Assembly (NCBI GenBank): GCA_003008705.1
Contig: PDUO01000004.1
Span: forward strand, 1,116,001-1,180,000
Reading direction: 5' to 3'
Source of the DNA: Pezicula radicicola
Taxonomy: Eukaryota; Ascomycota; Leotiomycetes; Helotiales; Dermateaceae
Length of the DNA: 64,000 nt
A program made the translations under genes and the position numbers. Of this stretch, positions 1 to 9,852 are shown in pieces. Each line of letters opens with the position of its first letter. Positions within the stretch are counted from its first letter, which is position 1. A model generated the notes under the pieces. The model did not search any database, was not told the origin of the DNA, and worked only from the letters and a program-made list of their open reading frames with translations.

Positions 1-340
1 TATTCATTCATCTGTCAGTCACAGAAAATCCCCATACCACCCAAAAGCCAATTCTAATCCTAATGGTACATATGGGGATTATGTAAGACCGTCTTGTTCT
101 CTGCGTAGCTGATGGATATCTCTCACAGTTACGGACATGTCATCCACAGAAAGATATGGTGGGTCTCCGCTATACAGTTGCTTCCCCGCGGCCCCACAAT
201 CTACAGTATTAGCATACTGTACCGAGTACCTCCAGTACCTACCTACCTTCGTGCTTTCTTCCCCTTCTACTGTTACTTGAACTCAAAAGTGTTACGTTCC
301 CACAGTCTAGTCAACTTCACTTGGAAGGGCCCATGAAAGC
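1..340. promoter_or_regulatory. Upstream region of the first MFS permease gene
   Basis: No gene is supported here. The stretch precedes the permease start at 341. It holds one GTGGGG box (reverse-strand reading) at 192-197, next to a CCCCGCGG run. The same box recurs in the other promoters of this cluster. A pyrimidine-rich tract lies at about 240-280, as is common before fungal start codons. Confidence 0.4.
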
Positions 341-2362
341 ATGTCTCAGCAATTAGTCACCCCAGAAGCCTCTATGTGGGCGCATAGGAAATGCTTGTTT
401 CTGTGCTGTCTCGTGGCGACTGCTAACCTCCAGTACGGATTTGATAGCTCCGCCGTTGGGTCACTCCAGGCAATGCCAGGATTTTTGGCTGTGTTTGGAT
501 ACCCAGACCCTGGCAGTGCTCTTGGTTACGGAATTGATGTATGCCACATTATCTAAGTAGAGTAATGAGAAAGCTGATGTCTAACGGTTGCACAGGAAAC
601 CTTTCAGCAACTCATTACGTCCCTGCTTACCCTTGGATCGTTCGTTTCTAGCCTCGTGGCGGGATCCTTTAGCTCTTTCTTAGGACGAAAACAGGCACTA
701 TGGTTTGCTTGCGTTCTCAATGTCATTGCCTGTACAATTATGATTGCTACTACAGACAAGGGTGTCATTTATCTCGGACGTCTAGTGTTGGGACTTGCGA
801 ATGGTTTTTTTGTTACCTTCTCGAATGTCTACACTGCTGAAGCTGCCCCTGCTGAGCTTCGTGGAGTGATGGTTGCTCTTTTTGCGTACTGGGTAAACAT
901 TGGCTCTATCTTTGGTTCAGGTCAGCTTCAATTCTCGTCCATATACTAAGGTGAGTATTTAGAGCATTCAATACTGACTCTGGTAAACTCAATAGTGGTA
1001 GTAAACTCGACTAAAGTGCGTCTCGACAAATCCTCCTACCAGATACCCCTCGGTTGTCTCTATATCGTACCAACAATTCTTGCCATCTCATTGTTCTTCG
1101 TGCCAGAAAGCCCAAGATGGCTTCTTCACAAGGGTCGGGATCAACAAGCAAGAGCCTCTTTGGTGACGTTGAGAGGAGGCTCTATTGAGCAACAATACCT
1201 AGAACTTGAGTGGGCAGAGATGGTTAGAGGTGTTGAAGAAGAGAAGAAGCTTGCCAAGTCGATTGGCTTCTTTGATATGTTCCGTGGTGAGTTTTACAGA
1301 AAGAAAGGAGAGGGGTCAGCACACCGTGAAAGCCACCACGTTACTAGTCACTAGGTCTATCTTAATGATTACTTAGTGCTTGGTTCTTACTGTGATCCTC
1401 ACGTTGTTGGGAGAGAACTATCAGCATATCTGCTAATCGATCATCAGGTTCGGACTTGCGCCGAACACTTCTCTGTTATGGCATGATAGGTTGCCAAGTA
1501 GCTTCTGGAGTGTGGTTTTTGATCGGCTATCAGACATATTTCTTCACGATTGCAGGGTAAGTTGTTTCAAAGAATATAGCTTAGTATGGCCTTGTGTGTG
1601 CACCTTGTTTCCGAGGAAATATACTAACTCTTTGTTGCTGGACAGGATAACCAAAAGCTTCGAGTTCTCTATTATGAATACCTGTATTGGGTTTCTGGGA
1701 GTCAACATAGGCATGTTTGCCATTCGTCATATCTTTGGGCGCCGGTCGATTCTCATGCTTGGCGCTGGTGCCTGTGGACTATCCCAGCTCGCATCAGCAA
1801 TCGCAGCTACAGTACGGCCGGGAACGCACGTTGAAGGTCAGGTTCTAGTCGCATTTACGGCGATTTTCATGTTCTTCTATAATTCCTGCGTCGGCGCAGC
1901 TAGTTACCCAGTCGCCACAGAACTCGTTTCCTCTCGTCTTCGTGCTTGGACAGTGGGAACAGCCACATCAATAGGATACCTACTTGCTTGGTTGGTTGGC
2001 TTCTGTACACCGTACTTCATTAATCCCACAGACTTGAACTGGGTGGGTTTCTACCCTCCTTAGAAAAACTCGAAAGGGATACTGATTATAAATAGGGGCC
2101 CAAATATGGATACATCTGGGCTGGCTCGAATGCCGTTTCATTCGCATTCTTCTATTTCTTTATGCCAGAGATGAAAGGTCGATCACTCGAAGAACTTGAT
2201 GAGATCTTTGCAGCCAAAACTCCCACAAGGAAATTCAAAGACTTCCAATGCATTATCAAGGACGAAGCTGCTCACGACGTGCAGGAGAAGACTGGGATAA
2301 TAATCAGAAAGGAGGAGGTAAAGTTCTCCGTTCATTCGATTGAGTCGTTCGTGGATCATTGA
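341..2362 (+). CDS. MFS sugar-type permease (sugar/H+ symporter family)
   Basis: This is a plasma-membrane permease of the MFS sugar-transporter family. I read six exons: 341-538, 596-920, 996-1286, 1448-1556, 1646-2042 and 2096-2362. They join in frame to 528 residues, the usual length for maltose/alpha-glucoside or quinate-type permeases. Seen: FLGRK after helix 2, GRLVLG and GLANGF, the PESPRWLL loop, FGRRSIL in the second half, and PEMKGRSLEELDEIF at the end, a variant of the family's PETKGRSLEE. Hydrophobic stretches fit 12 helices. The start is the first ATG followed by an N-terminal tail of about 15 residues. It is the left-most gene of an aromatic-type catabolic cluster and shares a GTGGGG promoter box with it. 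An aromatic or quinate-like substrate is therefore plausible, but that is inference from position; the sequence alone only says sugar-transporter family. Confidence 0.9.
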
Positions 2363-4138
2363 GTTCATCTTGAGATTGAAGCCAGTCTCAGATTTCACTA
2401 GACTACTATTTCATAGAGACAAAAGCTAACAGTAGCAACAGGTCTCCACCGCATCGCATGTGGAAAACGTCTCTAGGGGAGGTGTTTGAAGATAGCGACA
2501 ATAAATTCGTATGCTTTGCAGTTTCCTCAAGAGCTCTAAAATGGACGTCTTCCTTTCGGGTAGTCGTAGACTGATGGCCCACCACCATAAATTTTAATGC
2601 CTGGGGAATCCAATACTATCCAGAGTGCTGCTACTCAAATATGAGACTATTGTTTTGTGTTTCAGCATGAGCATAAACACCGAGAAATTTAGGGACCAGA
2701 AGATCACCAAAATTTGCCCTTCGCCTACACCGTATACAACGAATTATATTATCGATTTTTAGCTTATACGCACACTTATAATTCGAAATTTAAAATCTTG
2801 TAATTTTAGGAAATTTTCTATAATACTTTATAGGAAGGAATATAGCTATATAAGTAATAATATATTTTAATTTTAAGCTTTTTAAATTTGTAGTTAAAGA
2901 AATAGTATTCTAGACAGGTATTGCAGCGAAAAAAGAGTGCCGCACAGGCCAAGAATCAATAACATAGGGTGTCATGCCCGGAAAAGCCGTGATGGTCGCC
3001 AAGCTTAGGGGATACTTCGCTGATATTAAGTTGTGTGTGTCTTTCAATTGTTGTACTAGAGGGTAAGGTAGGGAGTAAACATAGGTAAAGAACGAACTTC
3101 AAAGGCTGGCATTGGCACAAATTTTAAAGGACACATCCAAGAAAGTGAGCGTAAGAATAAGGAGAAACATACGAAAAGGGTTACCCTAATCAAGTAAGTT
3201 ACTTAAATCAAGTCGATTGCCCAAATCAAGTCAGTTACCCAAATCAAGATTGCCCAAATCAAGTCAGTTACCCAAACCAAGAGTTACCCAAATCAAGTTA
3301 GTTACCTAATTCAAGTTAGTTACTCAAAGTAAACTAGTCATTTAAATCAAGTGAGTTACCTAGATTCGAGGTCAATTAAATTGCCCAGCTTAAGTGAGTT
3401 ACTTAAATCAAGTGATTGCGTATCCTTCCCTAGGTACAAAAGTACTTTAGTACGTAGAGCTTTAATAGAACAGAAGTGGCCTAAAAGTCATTTAACATCG
3501 TAAATAGAATATAACAGGAGCTTACATAAGTTGTGATATAGTAAACTATTGCCTTTTGCTCTAACCTATTGTCTAATCATATTTCTCGATATATCATTCC
3601 TTGGCCATATCATTTCGGATTCGATAGTCACATGATACTAAAGACGCTCTACCTAGTCTGGAGGACATTCTCCATTGCAGGTGTGTAATTCCCACGCTCT
3701 TATTTCGTAGATTGTCTGCGCAGTATGAGCTGGCTAGTTGCAGGGCTGCTCTTCAAGTCAGCAAAACAAATAGCATTTTAAGGTATTTCAGGCTAAGCAA
3801 CTCTTATTAGCAGGGAAAATAAAACGATAGAACGGCACATATCCTGTCAAGGTTGGCCACCACCAATAAGTCAGCCCGTGTTTTCAACACCCACTTACCT
3901 ATACCACTCTGCTTTTGGCGGCCCCACACCCCGCATTTCCCCAATGTCCCCATACAGCGAGGTGCAGTACTTGTACCCCAGTGAAGCGATCTGCTTTTGT
4001 AGAATCCCGCACAATCGGCGAAATTCCAATGAATCATCTCACATCATCCTAACATCGTTTCTCAACTACAGTACTCTTATTTTCAATTATCCTTATTTAG
4101 CGTACTCACCACCAAGCGCAACACTCTCTCTACACAAT
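2363..4138. other. Intergenic region between the two MFS genes
   Basis: No gene is supported. From about 2750 to 2900 the DNA is strongly AT-rich. A degenerate tandem repeat fills about 3181-3415 (listed separately). Close to the next start there is a GTGGGG box (reverse) at 3922-3927 and, directly after it, CCCCGCAT at 3929-3936. These are likely regulatory sites for the transporter starting at 4139. Confidence 0.5.
3181..3415. repeat. Degenerate ~18-bp tandem repeat
   Basis: About a dozen imperfect head-to-tail copies of a unit close to AAATCAAGTYAGTTACCC. Some copies are shortened to AAATCAAGATTGCCC and the right end is more diverged. A 16-nt segment, 3290-3305, recurs exactly at 45556-45571. 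No ORF runs through it. It resembles a fungal minisatellite or the internal part of a small non-coding element. Confidence 0.75.
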
Positions 4139-6487
4139 ATGGCACATGAGCCTGATTCTCCCAAGGTGGAAAACCCTCACCACCATTTAGTCCGCAGGTA
4201 AATGTTCTAACTGTTATCTCTTTTCAAAATTAGCGCCAGACTAACAACATGCATAGCCATGCCCACGAAGAGGACATTCCAGGGACTGTCAATCTTCGGG
4301 CGGTCGGTAGGAAACACAACACAGCCTAGAAGCGAAAGTTGCTAACTACAAACCTGGATAGAGGGAGATGAGACTGCCTATGGTCAAGCAATCTTTCCTG
4401 TTCCCTCGGATGATCCCAACGATCCTCTCCTATGGCCAAAGTACAAGAAGACTATGATCCTTGTCATCGTTGCGCTCTACTCTTTTCTAGCAAACTCTGC
4501 TTTACTCGGCCCTTCCGTTTATATAGGAATATATGCCGAAGAATTTGGCATTTCGGCAAGTGACGCGTCTGGTCTTGTTTCTTATCCAAATCTTGCTTTT
4601 GGCTTTGGTTAGTCTCTCCTGCAAACGATATTTCAATTGGATTGAAGCTGATAGGCGAAGGGTCTCTTATTCTTGTCCCGACGTATCTCAAGTTTGGCAG
4701 AAGACCTGTGATGCTTGGTTCTTTAATATGTGTGAGTATCCCATCGACTGAAGTTCGGAGTAAAGTCTCATGATAGCCATAGTACCTCGCAGGACTGATT
4801 GGCGCTTCTCGAGCCAGTTCCTTCACTGGATTGATGATAGCACGAGTCTTTCATGCCTTTGGCTCCGGGGTCTGTGAAGCACTTCCGGTGCAATTAGTGA
4901 ATGACATCTTTTTTTTGCATGAGAGAGGCAAGGTAAGCAAACATCCACTGAAATGCAGATTTAAGCTAAGTCACGTAAAAGCGGATTGGGTACTATACAG
5001 GTAAGCTTCGAAGCAGGGTGTCAAAAGCCAAAACTCGTGTTACTAACAAACGAACGCAGTTTGCCTGTGTCTTGGTGCAACCGGTCCTCTATATGCAGGC
5101 TATATGCTAGGGGGTGGTTATTCTTGGCGCCTCTTCTTCTACGTCGAAGCGGCCTTTGCGGGAGCATTATTTATCTTGGCTTTCATATTCGTTGAGGAGA
5201 GTTTATATAAGCGACAAGTGCCCGTTGCCTCCAGCCCCCCAGAACCCGAGGATAGCATGGAATCCAAAGAAGAGAACTACCAACACCGCGAACATGTTCC
5301 GGAATATATTCCACCTCGAAAATCGTTCCTTAGCACGCTGAAGCCATGGGGAGCGTTTGATCCAGATGCGGATTTTCTCGGCAATATGCTCCGTCCTTTC
5401 ACTTTGTTTTTCGTGCCTGCTGTCTTTTGGGTAATCTCAACCTATGGCATATATATTGGTTTAGGTAAAGTGGTCTTTATCGCCATCGTGACGTTATTGT
5501 GTCTAAAGATTTTATAGGTGCTCTTACATTCAATTATACATTCCCCGTCAAGATTGTGGCACCCCCATACAACTGGTCACAGGTAAGCATTGAGGTCTCA
5601 TATGAGGAAATTAAAGCCACATTCCTTTTCATCAAATATATTATTTCTAAAAGACATTGTCGGTTTACTTCTAAACCGAATTAGTGGGCCCGAATCTATC
5701 AACCAAGCAGACTAGTGAAGTGTCACTTAGTATGCCAATTGTTGATGTTGATTCGGTAGTTGATTAGTAGTCCTGATTCGGCTAGTGGCCCGGCGCGGCC
5801 CGGCTAGGCGCGGCCTATAATTGGCCCAGCGCGAAGCTGGGGCGCTTACCTAATACAACACGTGATATTGGAAATCGACGTTCCAACAGACATTGTTCTC
5901 TGCTAATATTATTTACACAGACAAACTCAGGACTCATAGCAGTAGGCAACGCGCTCGGCTATTTCCTCGCCATCCCCCTAACCTTCACATCGGACCGCCT
6001 CGCAGCATACCTCACACGAAAGAACAATGGTATCCGCGAAGCGGAAATGCGTCTTGGGGTCCTACTCCCAGCAATGATAATTGCACCAGCAGGACTTCTC
6101 CTCTACGGCATGACAGCCGAGCACAATCTACACTGGGTAGGCTATTTTGCAGGAGTCGCCATGGTAAATTGGGGTGGCTATTTCTATTTCTCTTTCACAC
6201 TAGCTTACGCCGTAGATTCATACACAGCTAATACAAGCGAGATGCTCATCGCTATGAATCTTGGTAAACAAGCTATTTCTTTTGGTATGGGGCTTCATTT
6301 ATTGGATTGGGTTCTGGAGAGAGGTTATGCTGTTGTTATTGGTGGTATTTTTGTTGGTGTGCTGTTGGCTAATAATTTGGCGTTGCTTATTTTTATGTTT
6401 TTTGGGAAGAGGATTCGTATTATGACCTCTAGGACTTGGTTGGGTAGTATGCATAGGAAGACTGCCGGGCAGATTTTGGCTCATTGA
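4139..6487 (+). CDS. MFS transporter, drug:H+ antiporter-1-like fungal family
   Basis: A predicted plasma-membrane transporter. I read nine exons: 4139-4197, 4257-4306, 4362-4607, 4655-4731, 4783-4932, 4982-5000, 5060-5464, 5518-5582 and 5921-6487. They close in frame to 545 residues. The soluble N-terminus contains a DDPNDPLLWPKYKK segment before helix 1, typical of fungal DHA1/Hol1-like carriers. The A motif appears as LKFGRRPVM, with PLYAGYMLGGGYSWRLFFY in helices 4-5 and about 12 hydrophobic segments overall. A charged central loop (SKEENYQH region) separates the halves. Exon 6 is only 19 nt and the last intron is 338 bp, far longer than the others. It lies in the catabolic cluster, with cluster-type boxes at 3922-3936. 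Import or export of an aromatic acid is inferred from context only. Confidence 0.88.
5583..5920 (+). other. Unusually long last intron with a GC-rich insert
   Basis: Intron 8 of the MFS gene is 338 bp, whereas most neighbours are about 45-100 bp. It starts GTAAGC and ends TTTACACAG. Between roughly 5685 and 5870 it contains a run of DNA unlike its surroundings: repeated TTGAT/GATTCGGTAGT-like words and then a GC-rich block of CCCGGCGCGG-type sequence at about 5790-5840. A small inserted element or expanded repeat inside the intron is likely. Confidence 0.55.
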
Positions 6488-7020
6488 GTCATGCTTGAGT
6501 AAATGTGGTGATGCGGGATGGGGTTAGGGCGATGGGGATGGATAGGGACTTTTGGTAAAGAAGTAGTATGTGCTGAGTGCTTTTGTAGTGGCTCAATATG
6601 TGCTAGTAGTTACTATCATAAATATGCGGCGTTTAGAGGAATATAAATTGGTTTGGGGTCCCGCTTCTCACTCACTTTCTGCGATGGTACTAGCTGCTTT
6701 AGAACCCACTCAATCTTGGTACTGAGGCCGCTATTATAAGCCATTCAATCTTTGGTTAGAGTAGGACTTCAGTAATGGGGACAGTTCTCATGGAAGTTTG
6801 CTAAATTCTAAGTGCTGTGTGGATTTTGCTACAATATGTGACGAAGTATTTAAGTTGATTAACAAGCTCTTTTACAAGTCGGGCCGTTTTGAACAGAGTT
6901 GTAAAGAATCTGACATGTACGATCTAAGTCTAAATGACATGAAAGCCTCTCAATATACTTATAAACCTCTCCAATGATCAATAGGAGCCGAGAAAACCGC
7001 AAATACCAATGGTTATGAAC
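6488..7020. other. Convergent gap between MFS gene and monooxygenase gene
   Basis: 533 bp between two convergent genes. I see no ORF of interest and no clear repeat. It should hold both 3' UTRs and polyadenylation signals. Confidence 0.4.
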
Positions 7021-8490
7021 TCAAAGCGAAGATGTCTTTGTGGTACCCTCACGATTATAGTACTGAGTGAAGTCATGGCAAATATCATAGACACTCTTTT
7101 CAAGAAAAGAAAAAAAGTCAGCATAACTTCCTCTCCAGCGAGAAAATCAAGAACTTAAGAAGAAACACTCACATCATCCAATTCCTTCTTGACCTTAGGA
7201 TCAGTATTTGTCCTCACAACCATAGCCAAAAACTCATCATCCGTAGCAGCCGTCTCAGGATCCGTAGCAGAAACCCGCAAGAAATTTTTACTTGAGATAG
7301 GATTAATAAGAGAATGATATATCCCTCTTCGAATCTGATCATATTTATTGAGAATTGAATCATCAGCCCTCCCAGTAAAGATTCCGTGGAGACATTCAGC
7401 CAATCCTCCTACATCAACCAATCCACCTGTTAATCCCATACCACCAAAGGGATTACAGAGATGTGCTGCATCGGCTGCTAGACAAATACGTCCTACGCGA
7501 AACTTGTCTGCGCATCTTTGATGGATTTTGTAGGGTCCTACGTTTAGGAGTTTGTAATCGGTTGGTTTTGGGTTTCCGGGTAGCATTCTTTCGAATTTGA
7601 TGGGTTGGTGTGCTACTACTTCTTCGTGGGTGAGTCTTGTATCTTCGCCGTATGACACACGCCATAGACCATCGTTGGTGATTCGAGCTGCCATGTAATA
7701 GTCCTCAGGATGGATAATGAAGTTGGCCTCATCATATCCAAACTTCTCAAAGTTGTAATAAACCTAGAAGTTAAATCCATCTAGTCAGAATATTGAAGTA
7801 AATGAATTATGAATATTTTGAGTTATAAGGGGAAAACTTACATTGGTAGCAATAATTTGAGCTTCCCATGTCTTCCCTGGGAAATTCTTATCTCCAAAGA
7901 GTGATCGTCGTACTTGACTATTGGCACCATCAGTCCCAACAAGATAATCCCCAACAACCCTCTTCTCACTCCCATCATCATTCCTCAAAACAGCCCAAGC
8001 CTCATTACCATCCTGCCCGACATCCACAACCCTACTATTCCATCTAATCTCCACATTTCGATTCTTCTCTGCATGCGAGAGCAAAATTTTACCGAGCATA
8101 TCCAATGGTAATACGGTCATTGCTTCAGGATTATATGATTGTGCTACATCTTTAATCGATGCTATCACTGTTCCATCTTTCTTTCTCCATGTCATATTTT
8201 TTGGTATGAAGCCTTGGGATCGTACATCCGGTAGTACGCCTGCTCGTGATAGGTACCGGATTGCTGATGGTGAGTAGTGTGCTGCTCGCGGTCGGTTGTC
8301 TATTGTTGCTTCGCTGTCTAGGAGTGTGGTTTGGATTCCTGATTTTGCTAGCAGGAGGCTTAGTACTAGACCTGATGGTCCTGCTCCTACTATGATTACC
8401 TGTGTGATTAGAGCTTATTGTTAGCGTTTCTGTTTTGGTTTTTCTTTGTGGTTTTCACTTTTATGAGTTGGGGTCGTCGCTTACATGCAT
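7021..8490 (-). CDS. FAD-dependent aromatic-ring monooxygenase (phenol hydroxylase/PheA-TfdB type)
   Basis: A group A flavin monooxygenase, expected to hydroxylate a phenolic ring using NAD(P)H and O2. Four exons on the minus strand, 8490-8485, 8399-7842, 7763-7173 and 7095-7021, give 409 residues. The first exon encodes only Met-His. The Rossmann motif VIIVGAGPSGL starts right after it, so the start is well fixed. Further motifs are DYLVGTDGANSQVR (the DG motif) and GRICLAADAAHLCNPFGGMG (the second FAD-binding GD-type motif, with AD in place of GD). It lacks the long C-terminal thioredoxin-like domain of full phenol 2-monooxygenases, so it belongs to the shorter class. No targeting signal is seen. 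A GTGGGG box at 8639-8644 and CCCCGCAT at 8673-8680 lie within 200 bp upstream. The natural substrate cannot be told from sequence. Confidence 0.88.
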
Positions 8491-9852
8491 CGTGATATAT
8501 TCAATTCAAATAGCTTTCTGAGAAAACAACTTTCTTGATCTGAATAAAGTTTCGAGAAAAGCTTTGGAGTTTGATAACTTTATTGACACTCAGTTTGAAT
8601 GGTTGAATTGTACGGAAGTACATTTAAAAAGTCTTGACGTGGGGCCCCGCGGTTAATGATCCCTTATTTACTCCCCGCATTCTATCCTTCCCCCCGTAGA
8701 TCTCGATTCTCTAGCGCTTTTTGGAAGAGCTCTGTGGGGCTGTGAAGCAGGTGACTTGGACAACACATCGCCTCTGGCATTGGCAAACCAGCTTAGGGCA
8801 ATTGGAAGCGCAGTCTCCGGTAGGATGAGGATCAGCACACTCAAGACGAAAGTCTCGCTTGAAACGTCGAGTACCGTTACATACAAGAAAAGGTAAAAGC
8901 TATTGAAACTGACGAAATTTAATCATCACGGGCTTAAACCAGCTTAAAATGCATAGTATATTTATCGATGCATGATTTTGGGTGGTTCTTAATTCTCGTA
9001 AAATAGACGGTGAGATTCTTGTTTTTTTGAGACTCTTCGCTACCAAAGCTACTGGGTTACCCCTATTCCCTGCGCCACGCTCAGCCGTATTCCGGGTGCT
9101 GATACGTGTACAGGGCTTAAAACCCTATATATATAGGGCTACGTGAGTTCTGCCGGTTTTAAGCTTGTATAAACATTTAGTAGCTGTAAAATAAAATAAC
9201 AAGTAGTAAATAAAAGAATAAAAGCCTACGTATATAAGCCTAAGCTAATAAAGTTGTTTTATTTTTAGGCTTATTCTATTAAGTTCTTATATTATAAGAT
9301 TATTCTAACCTTATATTTGAGACATTTCAGTCCGACACTAGAAATGATTTTTAATAGGTGATAGCTAAGAAATTAGGAGTCTGTGTCTTACTTTTATATA
9401 GTACGGTAAGCGGGCGGTAGGCTAGAAACGGCAGAGCCCTGTATATATAGGGTTTCGAGCCCTGTACACGTATCAGCAGCCCGTATGCTCCGGGCTTCTA
9501 TGAAGGTAGGGTCTGCCAGCCTGCCAGGGCCTGAAAGGAACAACCTTAGTCCCGAGACACCCAAGCGACAAGGCCTGTCGGACCTCACTTCTCTTTCCTG
9601 ACCCCCGCATTTTACTACCATTTACCATTTCCAATTCGCAACGACAGCCGTCTAGTGCATCCCATCGTGAAGCCAGGTCATGTCGCGCTTGGATTCTGAA
9701 TGCTTCTTGCCCCATGCGCTGTTACATATTCATCTGGAGTCTTCTACCTACTTTGCCGCTTCACAGCAAAGCACCACCATTTTGTAGCTTGAGCCTTGCC
9801 TGAGCTACCGCCCGCCCAAGAGCTAGCTAGCCCAGTATCTAAGCTCCGGAGT
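8491..9852. promoter_or_regulatory. Divergent region between monooxygenase and C2H2 regulator
   Basis: The left part serves as the monooxygenase promoter, with a GTGGGG box at 8639-8644 inside the palindrome GGGGCCCC and CCCCGCAT at 8673-8680. The middle contains a MITE-like element at 9097-9480 (listed separately). The right part, before the regulator start at 9853, has another CCCCGCAT at 9603-9610, so the regulator may control its own gene. No ORF in the region is convincing. Confidence 0.5.
9097..9480. mobile_element. MITE-like element with ~50-bp imperfect terminal inverted repeats
   Basis: The left end has CTGATACGTGTACAGGGCT followed by an AAACCCTATATATA-type stretch (about 9099-9140). 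The right end has the same words inverted: AGCCCTGTACACGTATCAG and TATATATAGGGTTT at about 9438-9478. The arms match over roughly 50 bp with few differences, and both contain a smaller internal palindrome. The interior is very AT-rich, about 9165-9330, with no ORF. Just outside the arms sit similar words in direct orientation, CCGTATTCCGGG (9085-9096) and CCGTATGCTCCGGG (9481-9494), perhaps a degraded target duplication or an extension of the element. No transposase is present, so it would be non-autonomous. Confidence 0.7.

Noticed and set aside
2958..2975. ACATAGGGTGTCA word, inverse of ACACCCTATG at about 32116, considered as LTR ends
   Set aside because: The match is only about 11-12 bp, with no LTR pair, primer-binding site or coding remnant.
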